Below, in pieces: positions 17,540-26,131 of a stretch of DNA of 64,000 nucleotides (position 1 is the first letter of the stretch; the number at the start of each line of letters is the position of its first letter). The DNA lies in NCBI GenBank assembly GCA_016190055.1, contig JACPRH010000041.1:23437-87436 (forward strand), in the 5' to 3' direction. Origin of the DNA: Nitrososphaerota archaeon. GTDB taxonomy: Archaea; Thermoproteota; Nitrososphaeria; Nitrososphaerales; JACPRH01. Under the pieces are notes generated by a model. The model did not search any database. It had not been told where the DNA came from and saw nothing but the letters and a program-made list of their open reading frames with translations. The translations under genes and the position numbers were made by a program.

Positions 17540-18007
17540 TGTCTTATTCGCACAGAAAAACAGGATAGTTACTATAGTGTCTTACTATTAATATATTATC
17601 AATTAGATAGTTAGAGCTTTTACGAGTTGCAGATAATACATCATAACTATTTCTGATAGAGAAAAATAGGGCGAAGATGGATTTTCAAAGTTGAATACCT
17701 CTGCTCCAAATAACACCGGTTAACAAGATTGCTACGTTCTTTGAGCATCCGCTCTAAGGAACCAGCTCCTGCAAACACGTCCAAATAGACTTATGACTCG
17801 TCACGAAAGGTTGTATCGCTCTCGAATAGGCTCCGGCTCAATTAAACCCTCAACGACCTGATATGCAGCGTGCATATTGATAAGAAAGGGTTTTCTTTTG
17901 GAAAAGCGTATGTACCATACCTTTGCCTGGTAGAAAGTTCCCTTAAGGTAATAGAATCAATTTAGAATCCGATAGAACTAAATGTTCATGAGTGGAGTAT
18001 TGCAGCA
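17540..18007. other. Non-coding region, AT-rich
   Basis: Apart from the possible methyltransferase remnant I see no gene. The segment 17575-17660 is very AT-rich (AATATATTATCAATTAGATA) and may contain the promoter of the leftward hypothetical gene. Confidence 0.4.
17647..17790 (-). pseudogene. Possible remnant of a DNA methyltransferase
   Basis: A minus-strand open fragment of 47 codons encodes VYLDVFAGAGSLERMLKER and CYLEQRYS. The DVFAGAGS stretch matches the SAM-binding motif I of DNA methyltransferases (DPFxGxGS type). Stops close it on both sides and there is no start codon, so it would be a relic. It lies within the otherwise gene-free 17540-18007. The match is short and could be chance. 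Confidence 0.25.
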
Positions 18008-18793
18008 TTGCGCTGGAACAATATACTCGTATCATGCATTTCGATAACTCTGATGATTATGCTTCCCATAGGTTTGCTGCCGAGCGTTTTAGGTGCGGAA
18101 CTATCATTCGCAGAACCTAAAGTAGTCTACGCCCTTTTAAATAAGGCTGATAAGCCCGTCCTGATAGATTTTCAGGTTAACGGAACTGGGATGGCTGGGA
18201 AGCTGCAGCTCATCGCACATCCAGATATGCAGCTACTGATATCTATTCAGGGTACATATCCGCCATCAGTATTCGACGCCGCCAGCGTCACTAGCATACC
18301 CGTCTCATTCTCAGTAGCACCGCTTCCCCCAGCCGAAACGATCGCGCCTTGGATCAAAATCAACACGCCACTTTTTATGAATGTAGTAAAGGGAGAAAAC
18401 ACATACACTAGTCTAATCATTACTGTGGGCAGTATAACGGAGGATTGGCAATATTCTGAATTCATGTTACAAGTCCATTACATCGACCCGATGTCAGGCG
18501 AAAACATAACTAGTTCAATGACTATCGCAGTTACAACTCATATTGAAGAGACGGATCATCATGTAATTCCTCGACAAAACAGCACCAGCATCAATACCAC
18601 ATCCACCACCACAACAATAGCTGGCGCAGCGACAACCACAGTTACGGGGGGTGAAACCATAAGCAGATCCGAAGTAGCCACGGAAGATAACAATACAATT
18701 AGAGGTCTCAATTTGATCGCTGCTTCGGCCACGATTTTAGGCGTCTTCATACTGCTTCTGCTTTTTGCTTTAAGACGGCGAATGATTGTTTGA
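18008..18793 (+). CDS. Secreted, C-terminally membrane-anchored protein with Ser/Thr-rich stalk
   Basis: This 261-residue protein starts with TTG at 18008. A signal peptide (residues 5-30, ending SVLGAELS) is followed by a beta-rich domain (about 30-185), a low-complexity Ser/Thr stalk rich in STTTTIAGAATTTVTGG (about 195-220), and a C-terminal helix with a basic end (GVFILLLLFALRRRMIV). This layout places the domain outside the cell. Similar anchors recur in several proteins of this window, for example at 57654 and 58504. Function unknown. Confidence 0.7.
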   Translation: MRWNNILVSCISITLMIMLPIGLLPSVLGAELSFAEPKVVYALLNKADKPVLIDFQVNGTGMAGKLQLIAHPDMQLLISIQGTYPPSVFDAASVTSIPVSFSVAPLPPAETIAPWIKINTPLFMNVVKGENTYTSLIITVGSITEDWQYSEFMLQVHYIDPMSGENITSSMTIAVTTHIEETDHHVIPRQNSTSINTTSTTTTIAGAATTTVTGGETISRSEVATEDNNTIRGLNLIAASATILGVFILLLLFALRRRMIV

Positions 18794-18971
18794 GCTGATG
18801 GGGATGGTTGTACCGATCGGTTGTTCATTTTTTCGTTGATCTGTAAGTACGGCGTACTAATCAGGTGCGGCTTTTCGTTCAGATCAGGTATCTAATTGAC
18901 GCTTTACAAATGCAAAGATGCGGATTTATAAGCATCTATTACGACGGTCTAAACAGAGTCGGCAACTGCGT

Positions 18972-19418
18972 ATGACTGAGGAAGCGATACAGCAACCGCC
19001 GCAAGAACCACAAAAGGAAGGACAGCGTTTCTGGAGAGTCATAGCGCTCATTATAGTGTTGACAGCCTCATTCGTGGTAGTGATAGCATTCTCAGCTAAT
19101 AGTAATACACCATTACTAGGAGGTGACCCTACTCCTGTCAGGAGCGATAGTATCTTCATGGCCAAGCCGCTGCAGGAGTTTAAAGGCGGCTTTGAAGGAT
19201 ACATCTATGCGGATACTAACTGTGTGCCTGCTGACAACGATACGAAGCTCAACTGTATTGCTATAATATCAAGAGATAATATGACTAAAGAAAAATACTT
19301 CTACAGCCATCCTATAGAAGTTCCCTGCTTGAACAGGGATGAACTGGTTAAGGTGGAAGGAACACGAGCTGATCTGCGAATAATACGGCTCGTCAAACCA
19401 ACTATGGAGCACGGATAG
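18972..19418 (+). CDS. Membrane-anchored protein with extracytoplasmic domain
   Basis: I place the start at the ATG at 18972 (148 residues) because a TATA-like TTTATAAGCA lies at 18924-18933, which would put the transcript start after the alternative ATG at 18918. One N-terminal helix (about 20-43, VIALIIVLTASFVVVIAF) anchors a domain with two cysteine pairs (NCVPADNDTKLNC; PCLNRDEL) that ends in a short beta pattern (LVKVEGTRADLRIIRLV). It may belong functionally to the Ccm cluster downstream, but this is only positional. No family recognised. Confidence 0.55.
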   Translation: MTEEAIQQPPQEPQKEGQRFWRVIALIIVLTASFVVVIAFSANSNTPLLGGDPTPVRSDSIFMAKPLQEFKGGFEGYIYADTNCVPADNDTKLNCIAIISRDNMTKEKYFYSHPIEVPCLNRDELVKVEGTRADLRIIRLVKPTMEHG

Positions 19419-19789
19419 CTCATCTTTGGCAAATATTATAACTAGCTGAAGAGCACTCGGGCTCTGAGGTTATTTCGTGAATAGATGTTGTAACGCTCGC
19501 GGTTCGCTCATTTACTCAGTTGCTTATAGTTCAAACATAGACTCAGTCCTCAAGATACAGGCTTGCTTTTTCCCCAATAATTTTTTGGTCTGAAGTTCAG
19601 TTCGACCGTTAAGAGATCTGTCGCCATATCTACAAATCACGATACTGACTAAAGAAACCTATGAGCAATAAGTACATCAGATGATACTACTTATTGCTAT
19701 TAACTTATTTTATTCGTGTAATTGCGCTTTACAAATGAAAATAGGGAACTATATCATACTTGGCATAAATGCTAAGGAATCGAAGCAGT
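19419..19789. other. Intergenic region upstream of the ccm cluster
   Basis: I see no supported gene. AT-rich stretches at 19575-19590 and 19690-19715 could serve as promoter elements for the ccm operon. A short frame at 19681-19947 overlaps the next gene's signal peptide in another frame and is not convincing. Confidence 0.35.
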
Positions 19790-20935
19790 ATGTTATATCC
19801 GAAGGAACGAAATTGCAGATCAAATATTCGTTCAAAAACCGCGTCCATTCTGTTGATATGCATCCTCGTAATCTCTTTTACCTCATTCTTGGGAGCAGCT
19901 TTCGCACAGCAGACTGGTCAGATAGATGTTTCAGTCCAAGGGTATGACGGCAGCTCCACAATGACCGCCAGCCTTCTTGATGCGAAGGATCGTTATCTTG
20001 AAAATAAGACCGTAACCACTGCTTCATTCTCCTTTACCAACGTTTCGATAACCCAGCCTCACAGCATAATCCTGACCTACAAGGGAGTTCCTTACACAAC
20101 AAATGTCAACGTCACAAAAGATTCACGTCAACAGGTCAACGTCAGAGTGTACGAGCTGGCGACGTCGGATGAAAATGTTACGATTTCGTTCCACCATATA
20201 GCTCTCAGTAAAGGTGATAACAGCGTAAACGTAACCGAATATATCGAATACGTTAACGTTGGAGATAAGGTGCAGAACGGAACTGATCTGAAGATATTCA
20301 TGCCTCAAGGCTTCACGAACCTTAGAAGCTCACACAGCTGCTGTATGACAAAGACCGATTTCGGTTTCTTCTTCAAAATACCCACACCGGTACTTCCCGG
20401 CGGAACGCAACCACTGGATCTCTCATATGAAATCAGCCCCGATACGGATCAATACAGATTCGAAGAGCGTATGTACTATGACACCGGCTTCGTAATCCTC
20501 ACAATACCATCAGACACTGATTTCAAAGCTGTTCCAAACTCGAACGAATCTCTAAGAAGTGAAGGACCTGTTGAAATCCAACAGCAGACTTACGATGCTT
20601 ACAGTGCTGACAGCGTCTTCGCGGGCCAAGGTTTTGCTCTAACAGTCACCGGTTACAAGTCACCCAGCATAAACGTGGTGTGGGCTGGGACTGGAATCTT
20701 GTTTGCTATAATATTCGGTGCCGTGGTATACGGCTTCCGGGGAACCAAGATTTCTGCAGACAAGCTTCAGACAGAATCTGAGGCGCTAACCTCAGTGATG
20801 GCGGAGCTAGAGAAGGACTTTGCTGAAGGCAAGGTAACAGAAGTGGAGTACCTTAAACTGAAACTCAAGTATAAGACTCGCCTAGAGCTCGTTCAGTCTA
20901 AGCTTCAAGAAGCGGCGAGGGCGAAGGTGAAGTAG
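19790..20935 (+). CDS. Exported membrane protein preceding ccmE
   Basis: I take the ATG at 19790 (381 residues); an ATG at 19769 adds seven. A signal peptide (SILLICILVISFTSFLGAAFAQ) is followed by two beta-rich domains with a CC pair (SHSCCMTKT), a transmembrane helix near residue 315 (VVWAGTGILFAIIFGAVVYGF), and a cytoplasmic coiled-coil-like helix with short repeats (ALTSVMAELEKDFAEGKVTEVEYLKLK). The last gene base and the ccmE ATG are 3 bp apart, so it is in the ccm operon. It might be a haem-delivery or assembly factor; I do not recognise the family. Confidence 0.6.
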   Translation: MLYPKERNCRSNIRSKTASILLICILVISFTSFLGAAFAQQTGQIDVSVQGYDGSSTMTASLLDAKDRYLENKTVTTASFSFTNVSITQPHSIILTYKGVPYTTNVNVTKDSRQQVNVRVYELATSDENVTISFHHIALSKGDNSVNVTEYIEYVNVGDKVQNGTDLKIFMPQGFTNLRSSHSCCMTKTDFGFFFKIPTPVLPGGTQPLDLSYEISPDTDQYRFEERMYYDTGFVILTIPSDTDFKAVPNSNESLRSEGPVEIQQQTYDAYSADSVFAGQGFALTVTGYKSPSINVVWAGTGILFAIIFGAVVYGFRGTKISADKLQTESEALTSVMAELEKDFAEGKVTEVEYLKLKLKYKTRLELVQSKLQEAARAKVK

Positions 20936-20938
20936 ACC

Positions 20939-21322
20939 ATGAAAAAGGATAAGCTTCTGGTTATCGTCGCGCTACCAACTATCTTTGTAGCACTTATCGC
21001 CGGAGTCTTCACTGCAAATGTCTCCCCCTATGTCAGCGTCACTCAACTCATTACGCAGAACATGACTCAACGTAATATCCAAGTATATGGTCAAGTGATA
21101 GTCGATACTATCTACTTTGATAAGAACACAGGCATAGAAACATTCGTTCTAACCGACGGAAACAGCACGATAACTGTCAACTACCGCGGTATAGTCAACA
21201 ATCTGTCGAACTCCACAGAAGTCGTGGCAATAGGCATATACGACGGAAAGATCATTAAGGCTGAGAGAGTTCTAGTCAAATGCCCCTCTAAATACGAGGC
21301 TGCTACAACAAAGGAGGCCTAA
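20939..21322 (+). CDS. ccmE: Cytochrome c maturation haem chaperone CcmE (Cys type)
   Basis: The protein has 127 residues with one N-terminal anchor (LVIVALPTIFVALIAGVF) and an OB fold (VYGQVIVDTIYFD...TFVLTDGNSTITVNYRGIV...VVAIGIYDGKIIKAERVLVKC). The haem-binding site is CPSKY (C115, Y119), the CxxxY variant known from archaea and some bacteria, instead of the HxxxY histidine of classical CcmE. It carries haem to CcmF outside the membrane. It is followed 3 bp later by ccmF. Confidence 0.88.
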   Translation: MKKDKLLVIVALPTIFVALIAGVFTANVSPYVSVTQLITQNMTQRNIQVYGQVIVDTIYFDKNTGIETFVLTDGNSTITVNYRGIVNNLSNSTEVVAIGIYDGKIIKAERVLVKCPSKYEAATTKEA

Positions 21323-21325
21323 ACG

Positions 21326-23266
21326 TTGGACATCGGTTTCGTATTTATCGTGGTCTCACTCGTCGCATCCGCTATCGCATTCATCTCCTTTGCTAGATAC
21401 ATCAAGCAGCAGGACAACTCGATTTACAAATTCGCCAGAATCACACTGGTGATCGAGACTATTCTGATCACGGTCGCTATCTCCATCTTGACTTACTACT
21501 TCCTAACCCGGGACTTTAACGTGGAGTATGTTGCATCCTACTCGGACAGGAACCTCCCACTCACTTACACTTTAAGCGCAATTTGGGGAGGCGCATCAGG
21601 CTCCCTCCTACTATGGGCATGGCTACTCTCTCTATTCATGACAGGTATCGCAATCAGGGAGCGGAAAGATAGGCTAACAGGCTACGCTCTATCGATTCTC
21701 CTCAGCGTTAACATGTTCTTTCTTCTAATGCTCGTCTTCATCAGTAACCCATTCGAGAGACTCTCATTCACACCGGTGGACGGCAACGGTCTTAACCCAT
21801 TGCTTCAGAACCCCGGAATGCTCTTCCATCCCCCCACCCTCTTTGTAGGCTACGCGGGCCTAACCGTACCGTTCGCCTTCGCTCTAGCAGGTCTACTCGC
21901 AGGAAGCGAGCTGTGGGTCTTCCGAGTAAGGAAGTGGACTCTATTCTCCTGGCTCTTCGTAGGACTCGGAATATGGTTCGGCGGATGGTGGTCCTACAGC
22001 GTACTTGGATGGGGAGGTTACTGGGCATGGGATCCAGTTGAGAACTCCTCTCTGGTTCCATGGCTAATCGCAACCGCCCTGCTGCACAGCATAATGCTTC
22101 AAGAAAGCAGGCGCGGAATGAAACTCTGGAACATACTGCTCAGCATAGGCACATTCGAGACCGTGATCCTCGGCACCTTCCTGACACGCAGCGGCATCAT
22201 CTCTTCAGTACACGCCTTCGGAGAGCAGGGAGTTGGCCCTGTATTCACTTCTTATCTGCTCATAATGCTTGTAGCATCTTTAGGCATACTCTGGCACCGA
22301 ATCGATCAAGTAAAGAGCATGAACGTAGTCACCTCTGCTACAGGTAAAGAGTCGTCCTTCCTCCTAAACAATCTTCTATTCGTCTTAATGGCTCTGACAG
22401 TGGTCTGGGGAACACTATTCCCAATGATCAACGAGGCTGTGACGCATACCAAGATGAGCGTTGGACCCGGTTTCTATAATGTAATCTCGCCTTGGGTGCT
22501 CACTTTACTCTCAATTCTAATGGGCGTCTGCATTATCCTCAAATGGGGAACCACTAGTACAGAGGAGATAATTCGTAAGCTGAAGTATCCATTGACACCT
22601 GCGGTAGCTGCCATCCCAGCCATGTACTTCATGGGTATACGTGAGCCCGGTGCATTGGCCGGATTTGCAATCTCAGCCTTCGTAATTGCAATCCACCTTG
22701 AGGACTATCTTATCGATGCCAAGGATTACGCTCAGAAGAAAGGTATAGAGATGCTGCGCTCCATGGGTCACTTGTTCCTGGTCAGACGAAGACGTTACGG
22801 AGGATACATCGTCCACTTGAGTATGATCATACTCCTGATCGGAATAGTTGGAACAACCTTCTACAAAACTACCTACAGCACCACACTCAAGCCTGGTGAA
22901 CCCACAGAGATAGGTGACTACACCTTCACCTACGACAACCTATCAGTCTCGAACATAACAATGGGAACCGAATACAAGATAGATTTCCTCGTTAAAAATG
23001 GAAACTCCAATGAAAAGTTCACTGCGGGGATGACCCATGATGCGAAACTAGACTCAAACGTCGTTAACGTAGGCGTGTTGAGTTCGCTATACCAAGACAT
23101 CTATGTAATACCTGAGGCAGTGGACAACGAATCTGTATCAGTAACTGTGAATTACAACCCGTTAATCAGCTTCGTATGGTACGGCTTCGGAGTCACAGTC
23201 ATCGGGGTTGTAGTAGGTCTGCTCCCGAAGCGACTCGGAGGAGGCGAGAAGCTTGAGCAAAGCTAA
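21326..23266 (+). CDS. ccmF: Cytochrome c haem lyase subunit CcmF
   Basis: This 646-residue polytopic protein has about 15 membrane helices. The WWD haem-handling motif WGGYWAWDPVENSSLVPW lies near residues 230-247, preceded by conserved NPLLQNPGMLFHPPTLFVGY. A C-terminal extracytoplasmic domain (about 530-615) precedes the last helix, as in bacterial CcmF. It attaches haem to CxxCH cysteines of apocytochromes. The TTG start at 21326 has a strong AAGGAGG 9 bp before it. Its end overlaps ccmH by 14 bp. Confidence 0.95.
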   Translation: MDIGFVFIVVSLVASAIAFISFARYIKQQDNSIYKFARITLVIETILITVAISILTYYFLTRDFNVEYVASYSDRNLPLTYTLSAIWGGASGSLLLWAWLLSLFMTGIAIRERKDRLTGYALSILLSVNMFFLLMLVFISNPFERLSFTPVDGNGLNPLLQNPGMLFHPPTLFVGYAGLTVPFAFALAGLLAGSELWVFRVRKWTLFSWLFVGLGIWFGGWWSYSVLGWGGYWAWDPVENSSLVPWLIATALLHSIMLQESRRGMKLWNILLSIGTFETVILGTFLTRSGIISSVHAFGEQGVGPVFTSYLLIMLVASLGILWHRIDQVKSMNVVTSATGKESSFLLNNLLFVLMALTVVWGTLFPMINEAVTHTKMSVGPGFYNVISPWVLTLLSILMGVCIILKWGTTSTEEIIRKLKYPLTPAVAAIPAMYFMGIREPGALAGFAISAFVIAIHLEDYLIDAKDYAQKKGIEMLRSMGHLFLVRRRRYGGYIVHLSMIILLIGIVGTTFYKTTYSTTLKPGEPTEIGDYTFTYDNLSVSNITMGTEYKIDFLVKNGNSNEKFTAGMTHDAKLDSNVVNVGVLSSLYQDIYVIPEAVDNESVSVTVNYNPLISFVWYGFGVTVIGVVVGLLPKRLGGGEKLEQS

Positions 23267-23933
23267 GAAGGCTACAATCATCCTCCTCATCGCTCTCATC
23301 GCTTTTCCGTTCCTCTCAGTCTACACTATGCCTTTAGCGCATGCTCAAGGAACATCGGAACTCGACAGACTCTTGAAGGACTTTTTCTGCTCCTGCGGCT
23401 GCAACTATGTTCTCGCGACCTGTGAAACACAGATGGCCTGCGATGTAGCCACAAGCACAAAAGCAGAACTCCGGGGCCTGTTGGCCAAGGGCATGACACG
23501 TGATCAGATCATAGATGAGATGACCAGCAAATACGGCAACACTATCCTAGCTACACCAAGAACAACCGGCTTCAACACGTTCCTATGGTGGTACCCCGTC
23601 CTAGGTGGACTCGTCGGCCTAGTTGCAGTTGCGATCCTAGTTCGGAGACGAAACAATGTCAAGTGGCGTGTCGACCCAGACGCAGTTCCAGCGCTAAGCG
23701 AAGAAGAACTGATACAGCAACTCGACATCGATCAGAGCACCGTCGAAACCTCAGTGGAGAAAAAATACGACGATATCCTGAAAGAAAGACTCACCGGAAA
23801 GAAAACCGAGGACACCACAGAAGAAAAGACAAAGAAGCCCAAACAAAATGACGACCAGAAAAGAACTGAGAAGAAGAAGGATTACGACGCTATCTTGAAA
23901 GAGAAAACTAGGACAAAGAAATCAAACAGTTAG
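23253..23933 (+). CDS. ccmH: Cytochrome c maturation protein CcmH/CycL-like
   Basis: The protein has 226 residues. A signal peptide (IILLIALIAFPFLSVYTMPLAHA) leads to the CcmH domain with cysteines C46, C48, C50 (FFCSCGCN), C57 and C63, then the typical helical segment (LRGLLAKGMTRDQIIDEMTSKYGNTIL) and a membrane helix (FLWWYPVLGGLVGLVAVAILV). CcmH reduces or presents the apocytochrome haem site. The motif is CxCxC rather than the usual LRCxxC, as in archaeal members. The C-terminal 60 residues are a Lys/Glu-rich cytoplasmic tail, unusual in length. TTG start with GGAGGAGG upstream. Confidence 0.85.
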   Translation: MSKAKKATIILLIALIAFPFLSVYTMPLAHAQGTSELDRLLKDFFCSCGCNYVLATCETQMACDVATSTKAELRGLLAKGMTRDQIIDEMTSKYGNTILATPRTTGFNTFLWWYPVLGGLVGLVAVAILVRRRNNVKWRVDPDAVPALSEEELIQQLDIDQSTVETSVEKKYDDILKERLTGKKTEDTTEEKTKKPKQNDDQKRTEKKKDYDAILKEKTRTKKSNS

Positions 23934-23999
23934 AGTAACCACTCTATCGACTAGACTACCAAGACCCGTTCCTGACCACAAGCGTCAAAAATACTCCTA

Positions 24000-24176
24000 G
24001 TGAAAGCTCACACAAAACTCAAATCGGTTGAGCGGAAAAGATTTCATTGCCCAACCTGCTGCAAGCGATTGAGGGCTCTGAAAAGAGCGGACTTTCTCCT
24101 AAAACGAAACATTAGACTTTTTCAAGAACAGTCTACTGAACTAAACAAGCGAGAAAAAAGTGGGGAAGGATCCTAA
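24000..24176 (+). CDS. Possible 58-residue basic CxxC protein
   Basis: A GTG-initiated frame encodes a basic protein with HCPTCCKRLRALKR at residues 17-30, a single CxxC with a flanking His and a third Cys. No stop interrupts 58 codons, and composition is coding-like (Lys/Arg-rich helix). It lies between ccmH and the tRNA. There is no strong ribosome binding site; it may be a real small zinc-finger-like protein or chance. Confidence 0.35.
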   Translation: MKAHTKLKSVERKRFHCPTCCKRLRALKRADFLLKRNIRLFQEQSTELNKREKSGEGS

Positions 24177-24218
24177 GAAGGCACCGCTCGTTATTAGATA
24201 CGTTGGAAACAGTCGGTT

Positions 24219-24229
24219 AGTATAAATAT
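24219..24229 (+). promoter_or_regulatory. TATA box for tRNA-Val
   Basis: AGTATAAATAT lies about 26-36 bp upstream of the tRNA 5' end, the usual archaeal position. Confidence 0.55.
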
Positions 24230-24254
24230 CTCGCACCTCTCGGCTGAGAAATGC

Positions 24255-24343
24255 GGGCCAGTCGTCTAGTGGTTAGGACAACAGCAGTGCGCGGTCAAGC
24301 CCTTACACGGCGTAGGTCCCAGGTTCGAATCCTGGCTGGCCCA
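24255..24343 (+). tRNA. tRNA-Val (anticodon TAC) with a predicted 16-nt non-canonical intron
   Basis: The acceptor stem GGGCCAG/CTGGCCC, D-arm GTC..GAC, anticodon loop CTTACAC, variable AGGTC and T-arm CCAGG-TTCGAAT-CCTGG are all clear; the discriminator is A. Read straight through, the 5' side of the anticodon stem does not pair properly. Removing AGCAGTGCGCGGTCAA (24283-24298) gives ACGCC-CTTACAC-GGCGT, a perfect stem, and a normal 73-nt tRNA. The intron would sit between positions 28 and 29, not the canonical 37/38. CCA is not encoded. The 3' end is the integration site of the downstream element. Confidence 0.88.
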
Positions 24344-24345
24344 CT
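24332..24345 (+). repeat. attL: 3' end of tRNA-Val
   Basis: CTGGCTGGCCCACT, 12 bp of the tRNA 3' end plus 2 bp; its identical partner is at 50497-50510. Integration keeps the tRNA intact. Confidence 0.88.
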
Positions 24346-24373
24346 TACGATGTTAAGTGCATACTAGGGATAA

Positions 24374-24862
24374 TCAGGGCTCATCTAGTAGAGTCAGGTT
24401 GTTAGTCAATGACTCGCTGATCTTCTGTTCGGTGTAGAAGGTGCTGCCGTCCTTGATGTTCCGGACCACCCGGTTTTGAATGATGTCGGTGAATGAGACC
24501 TGGATAGGCTTACCGATGGAGATGTCGCTTCGATGCTCATGGATCTGTACGGTTGAGATGTTTTTAGGCGCCGGTGGACTGAACCGGATGTATGTTTGGT
24601 TGTACAGTTCGCTTGATTGGTTGTAGAGAACCTGAATTGAGACGATGCGAGCCTGCCAACTATAGGTTACGTTCGACTCTGTGACCGTCTCATTGAAGAG
24701 ATCTGTAGGTACGGCTCCCCACTTCCCGATAGATATAATTGGGTTAGGTTTCGCGGTTGAGTAGGAAGAATTAAGTAATATTCCAGCGGCCCCTAGAGCT
24801 GCGATTACTACAACTACACCGACAATCTTGAACATAGAATTGTCTTTCGGATGATCTGACAT
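24374..24862 (-). CDS. Membrane-anchored extracellular protein
   Basis: The protein has 162 residues. A single N-terminal helix (about 11-30, FKIVGVVVVIAALGAAGILL) precedes a beta-rich domain with several N-glycosylation-type sequons (NET, NVT, NQS, NQT, NIS, NLT). Nothing in it matches a family I know. It is the first gene inside the element after attL and ends 28 bp from the repeat. It could belong to the element's surface proteins. Confidence 0.55.
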   Translation of the reverse strand: MSDHPKDNSMFKIVGVVVVIAALGAAGILLNSSYSTAKPNPIISIGKWGAVPTDLFNETVTESNVTYSWQARIVSIQVLYNQSSELYNQTYIRFSPPAPKNISTVQIHEHRSDISIGKPIQVSFTDIIQNRVVRNIKDGSTFYTEQKISESLTNNLTLLDEP

Positions 24863-24910
24863 TGTTTCGATTACCTACTATCAAAAACAGCTTTTCATTA
24901 TCGACCTAGA

Positions 24911-24997
24911 ATGAGTAATGTTTTCGACGATGACCCAGATATAGACGACGACTCCTCAGAGCTTGACGATGGAACGGATAATGAGGACGACTGGTAA
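24911..24997 (+). CDS. Possible 28-residue acidic peptide
   Basis: An ATG frame encodes MSNVFDDDPDIDDDSSEL followed by DDGTDNEDDW and TAA. About half of the residues are Asp or Glu. Such small acidic proteins can mimic DNA, but this is speculation. It lies divergent to the 24374 gene. No clear ribosome binding site. Confidence 0.25.
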   Translation: MSNVFDDDPDIDDDSSELDDGTDNEDDW

Positions 24998-25021
24998 GCC
25001 GGTTCCGGTCTCCTTGAACTG

Positions 25022-25215
25022 TGTCCGCGAACCTACCAGAGCAGTATCTATCCGTCCTTGAATATGTCCTAAACAAGCTGTTAGACTAACAGAAGTGTCC
25101 ACGAATGTATCTAAACAGTCTGGATACTCTAAAGACGCATCCGCAGAGTAGTGAAGTGTCCTAAAAGTGTCTATGGGCATCGATGGAACCGTTACATTGT
25201 CTTCGTTGTGTGTCC
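25022..25215. repeat. Cluster of TGTCC repeats
   Basis: TGTCC occurs at 25022, 25065, 25096, 25157 and 25211, in contexts such as GAAGTGTCC and TGTCCTAAA. The reverse complement of the first site (GTTCGCGGACA) matches the GCGGA repeat region at 29017-29025, so the two clusters may bind the same protein. The region 24998-25363 has no convincing gene. Confidence 0.45.
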
Positions 25216-25363
25216 TTGGGGGCGAAACTGCATCACTGAACGTTGTGCTCTTGTGATTCTAAGATATCCTCTTCTTCCTTGCTACTTGAGACGGCTACTA
25301 GTGTGCTGTTTCCTAACCTAAACCGCAGAAAGAGCACCGAAGTCAAACGTGTTCAGATTAGAC

Positions 25364-26131
25364 TCACGTATCTGGTAATTCAACTATCTTTACCTCAAGA
25401 TGCCCGAATCCTTCGTGAGATAGTATCTTGTCCAGCTTATGCACCTCTTTCTCAAAATGTTTTATGAGCACTTTGGCGAGTGATTTTTTTTCACAAGCAA
25501 GAATTATATCCGTCCCTACAAAAGCTACATCTATCACACTCCTATGTGCTTCCCAGTGCGGTAGATTTGATTCGCTCAGTAATCCGTTGTCTCGGAGTAT
25601 TTCAAACAACACAGGGTTAGCTCTAGCATATGATATATCGCATTCATCTAATAGTCGAAAAATAACGCAAACTTTTCTTAGATTCACATTATTACATATC
25701 TGTTCATTTGGTAGTTCTTCTAAATCGTAGTGGCTTGAGTGTGATTTAATGACATACTTCAGGCAATGCAGTTTATCCTTCCCTATCATGGATTCTAAGA
25801 AATTAAATCGTGGATGTTCAAGTAACTTCACGGAAGATTGGGCGTGATCTTTCCTATCAATAAGACATCCAATATCGTGTAGCCAAATTGCAAGGCAGAG
25901 AACAAATTTTTCGTCGCTACTAACCGCACTAGTTCCAAAGTTTTCAATAAATCTCACTAAGAGATTTAAAAGATTTCTTGAATGTATTACGCCGTGGTCA
26001 GTGTAGCCTGGAATTCCTCTTGGAAGATATGCCAGTAGTGGCTCAACTAACGCCATTACTTGTCTTAATGAAATCTCTGAGGGGGGATCTAACCCGACTA
26101 TACGTAAATTGTTCTCTATATAGTAGGACAT
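25364..26131 (-). CDS. HD-domain phosphohydrolase-like protein
   Basis: The protein has 255 residues. An HD superfamily pattern is visible: H in YTDHGVIHSRNLL (about residue 45), the HD pair in AIWLHDIGCLID (about residue 90), H in IKSHSSHYDLEE (about 133) and D in RLLDECDISYARAN (about 160). HD proteins hydrolyse nucleotides or phosphoesters. The ATG directly follows the stop of the winged-helix gene upstream (TAGATG), so the two are coupled. A PRTase-like gene is divergent. The arrangement suggests a nucleotide-based conflict system; this is inference. Confidence 0.72.
   Translation of the reverse strand: MSYYIENNLRIVGLDPPSEISLRQVMALVEPLLAYLPRGIPGYTDHGVIHSRNLLNLLVRFIENFGTSAVSSDEKFVLCLAIWLHDIGCLIDRKDHAQSSVKLLEHPRFNFLESMIGKDKLHCLKYVIKSHSSHYDLEELPNEQICNNVNLRKVCVIFRLLDECDISYARANPVLFEILRDNGLLSESNLPHWEAHRSVIDVAFVGTDIILACEKKSLAKVLIKHFEKEVHKLDKILSHEGFGHLEVKIVELPDT

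Noticed and set aside
18918..18971. Upstream ATG extension of the 18972 gene
   Set aside because: A TATA-like box lies inside the extension, so the transcript would start after this ATG.
24956..25180. 74-codon minus-strand frame near attL
   Set aside because: It coincides with the TGTCC repeats and the acidic frame on the other strand, and has no ribosome binding site or motif.
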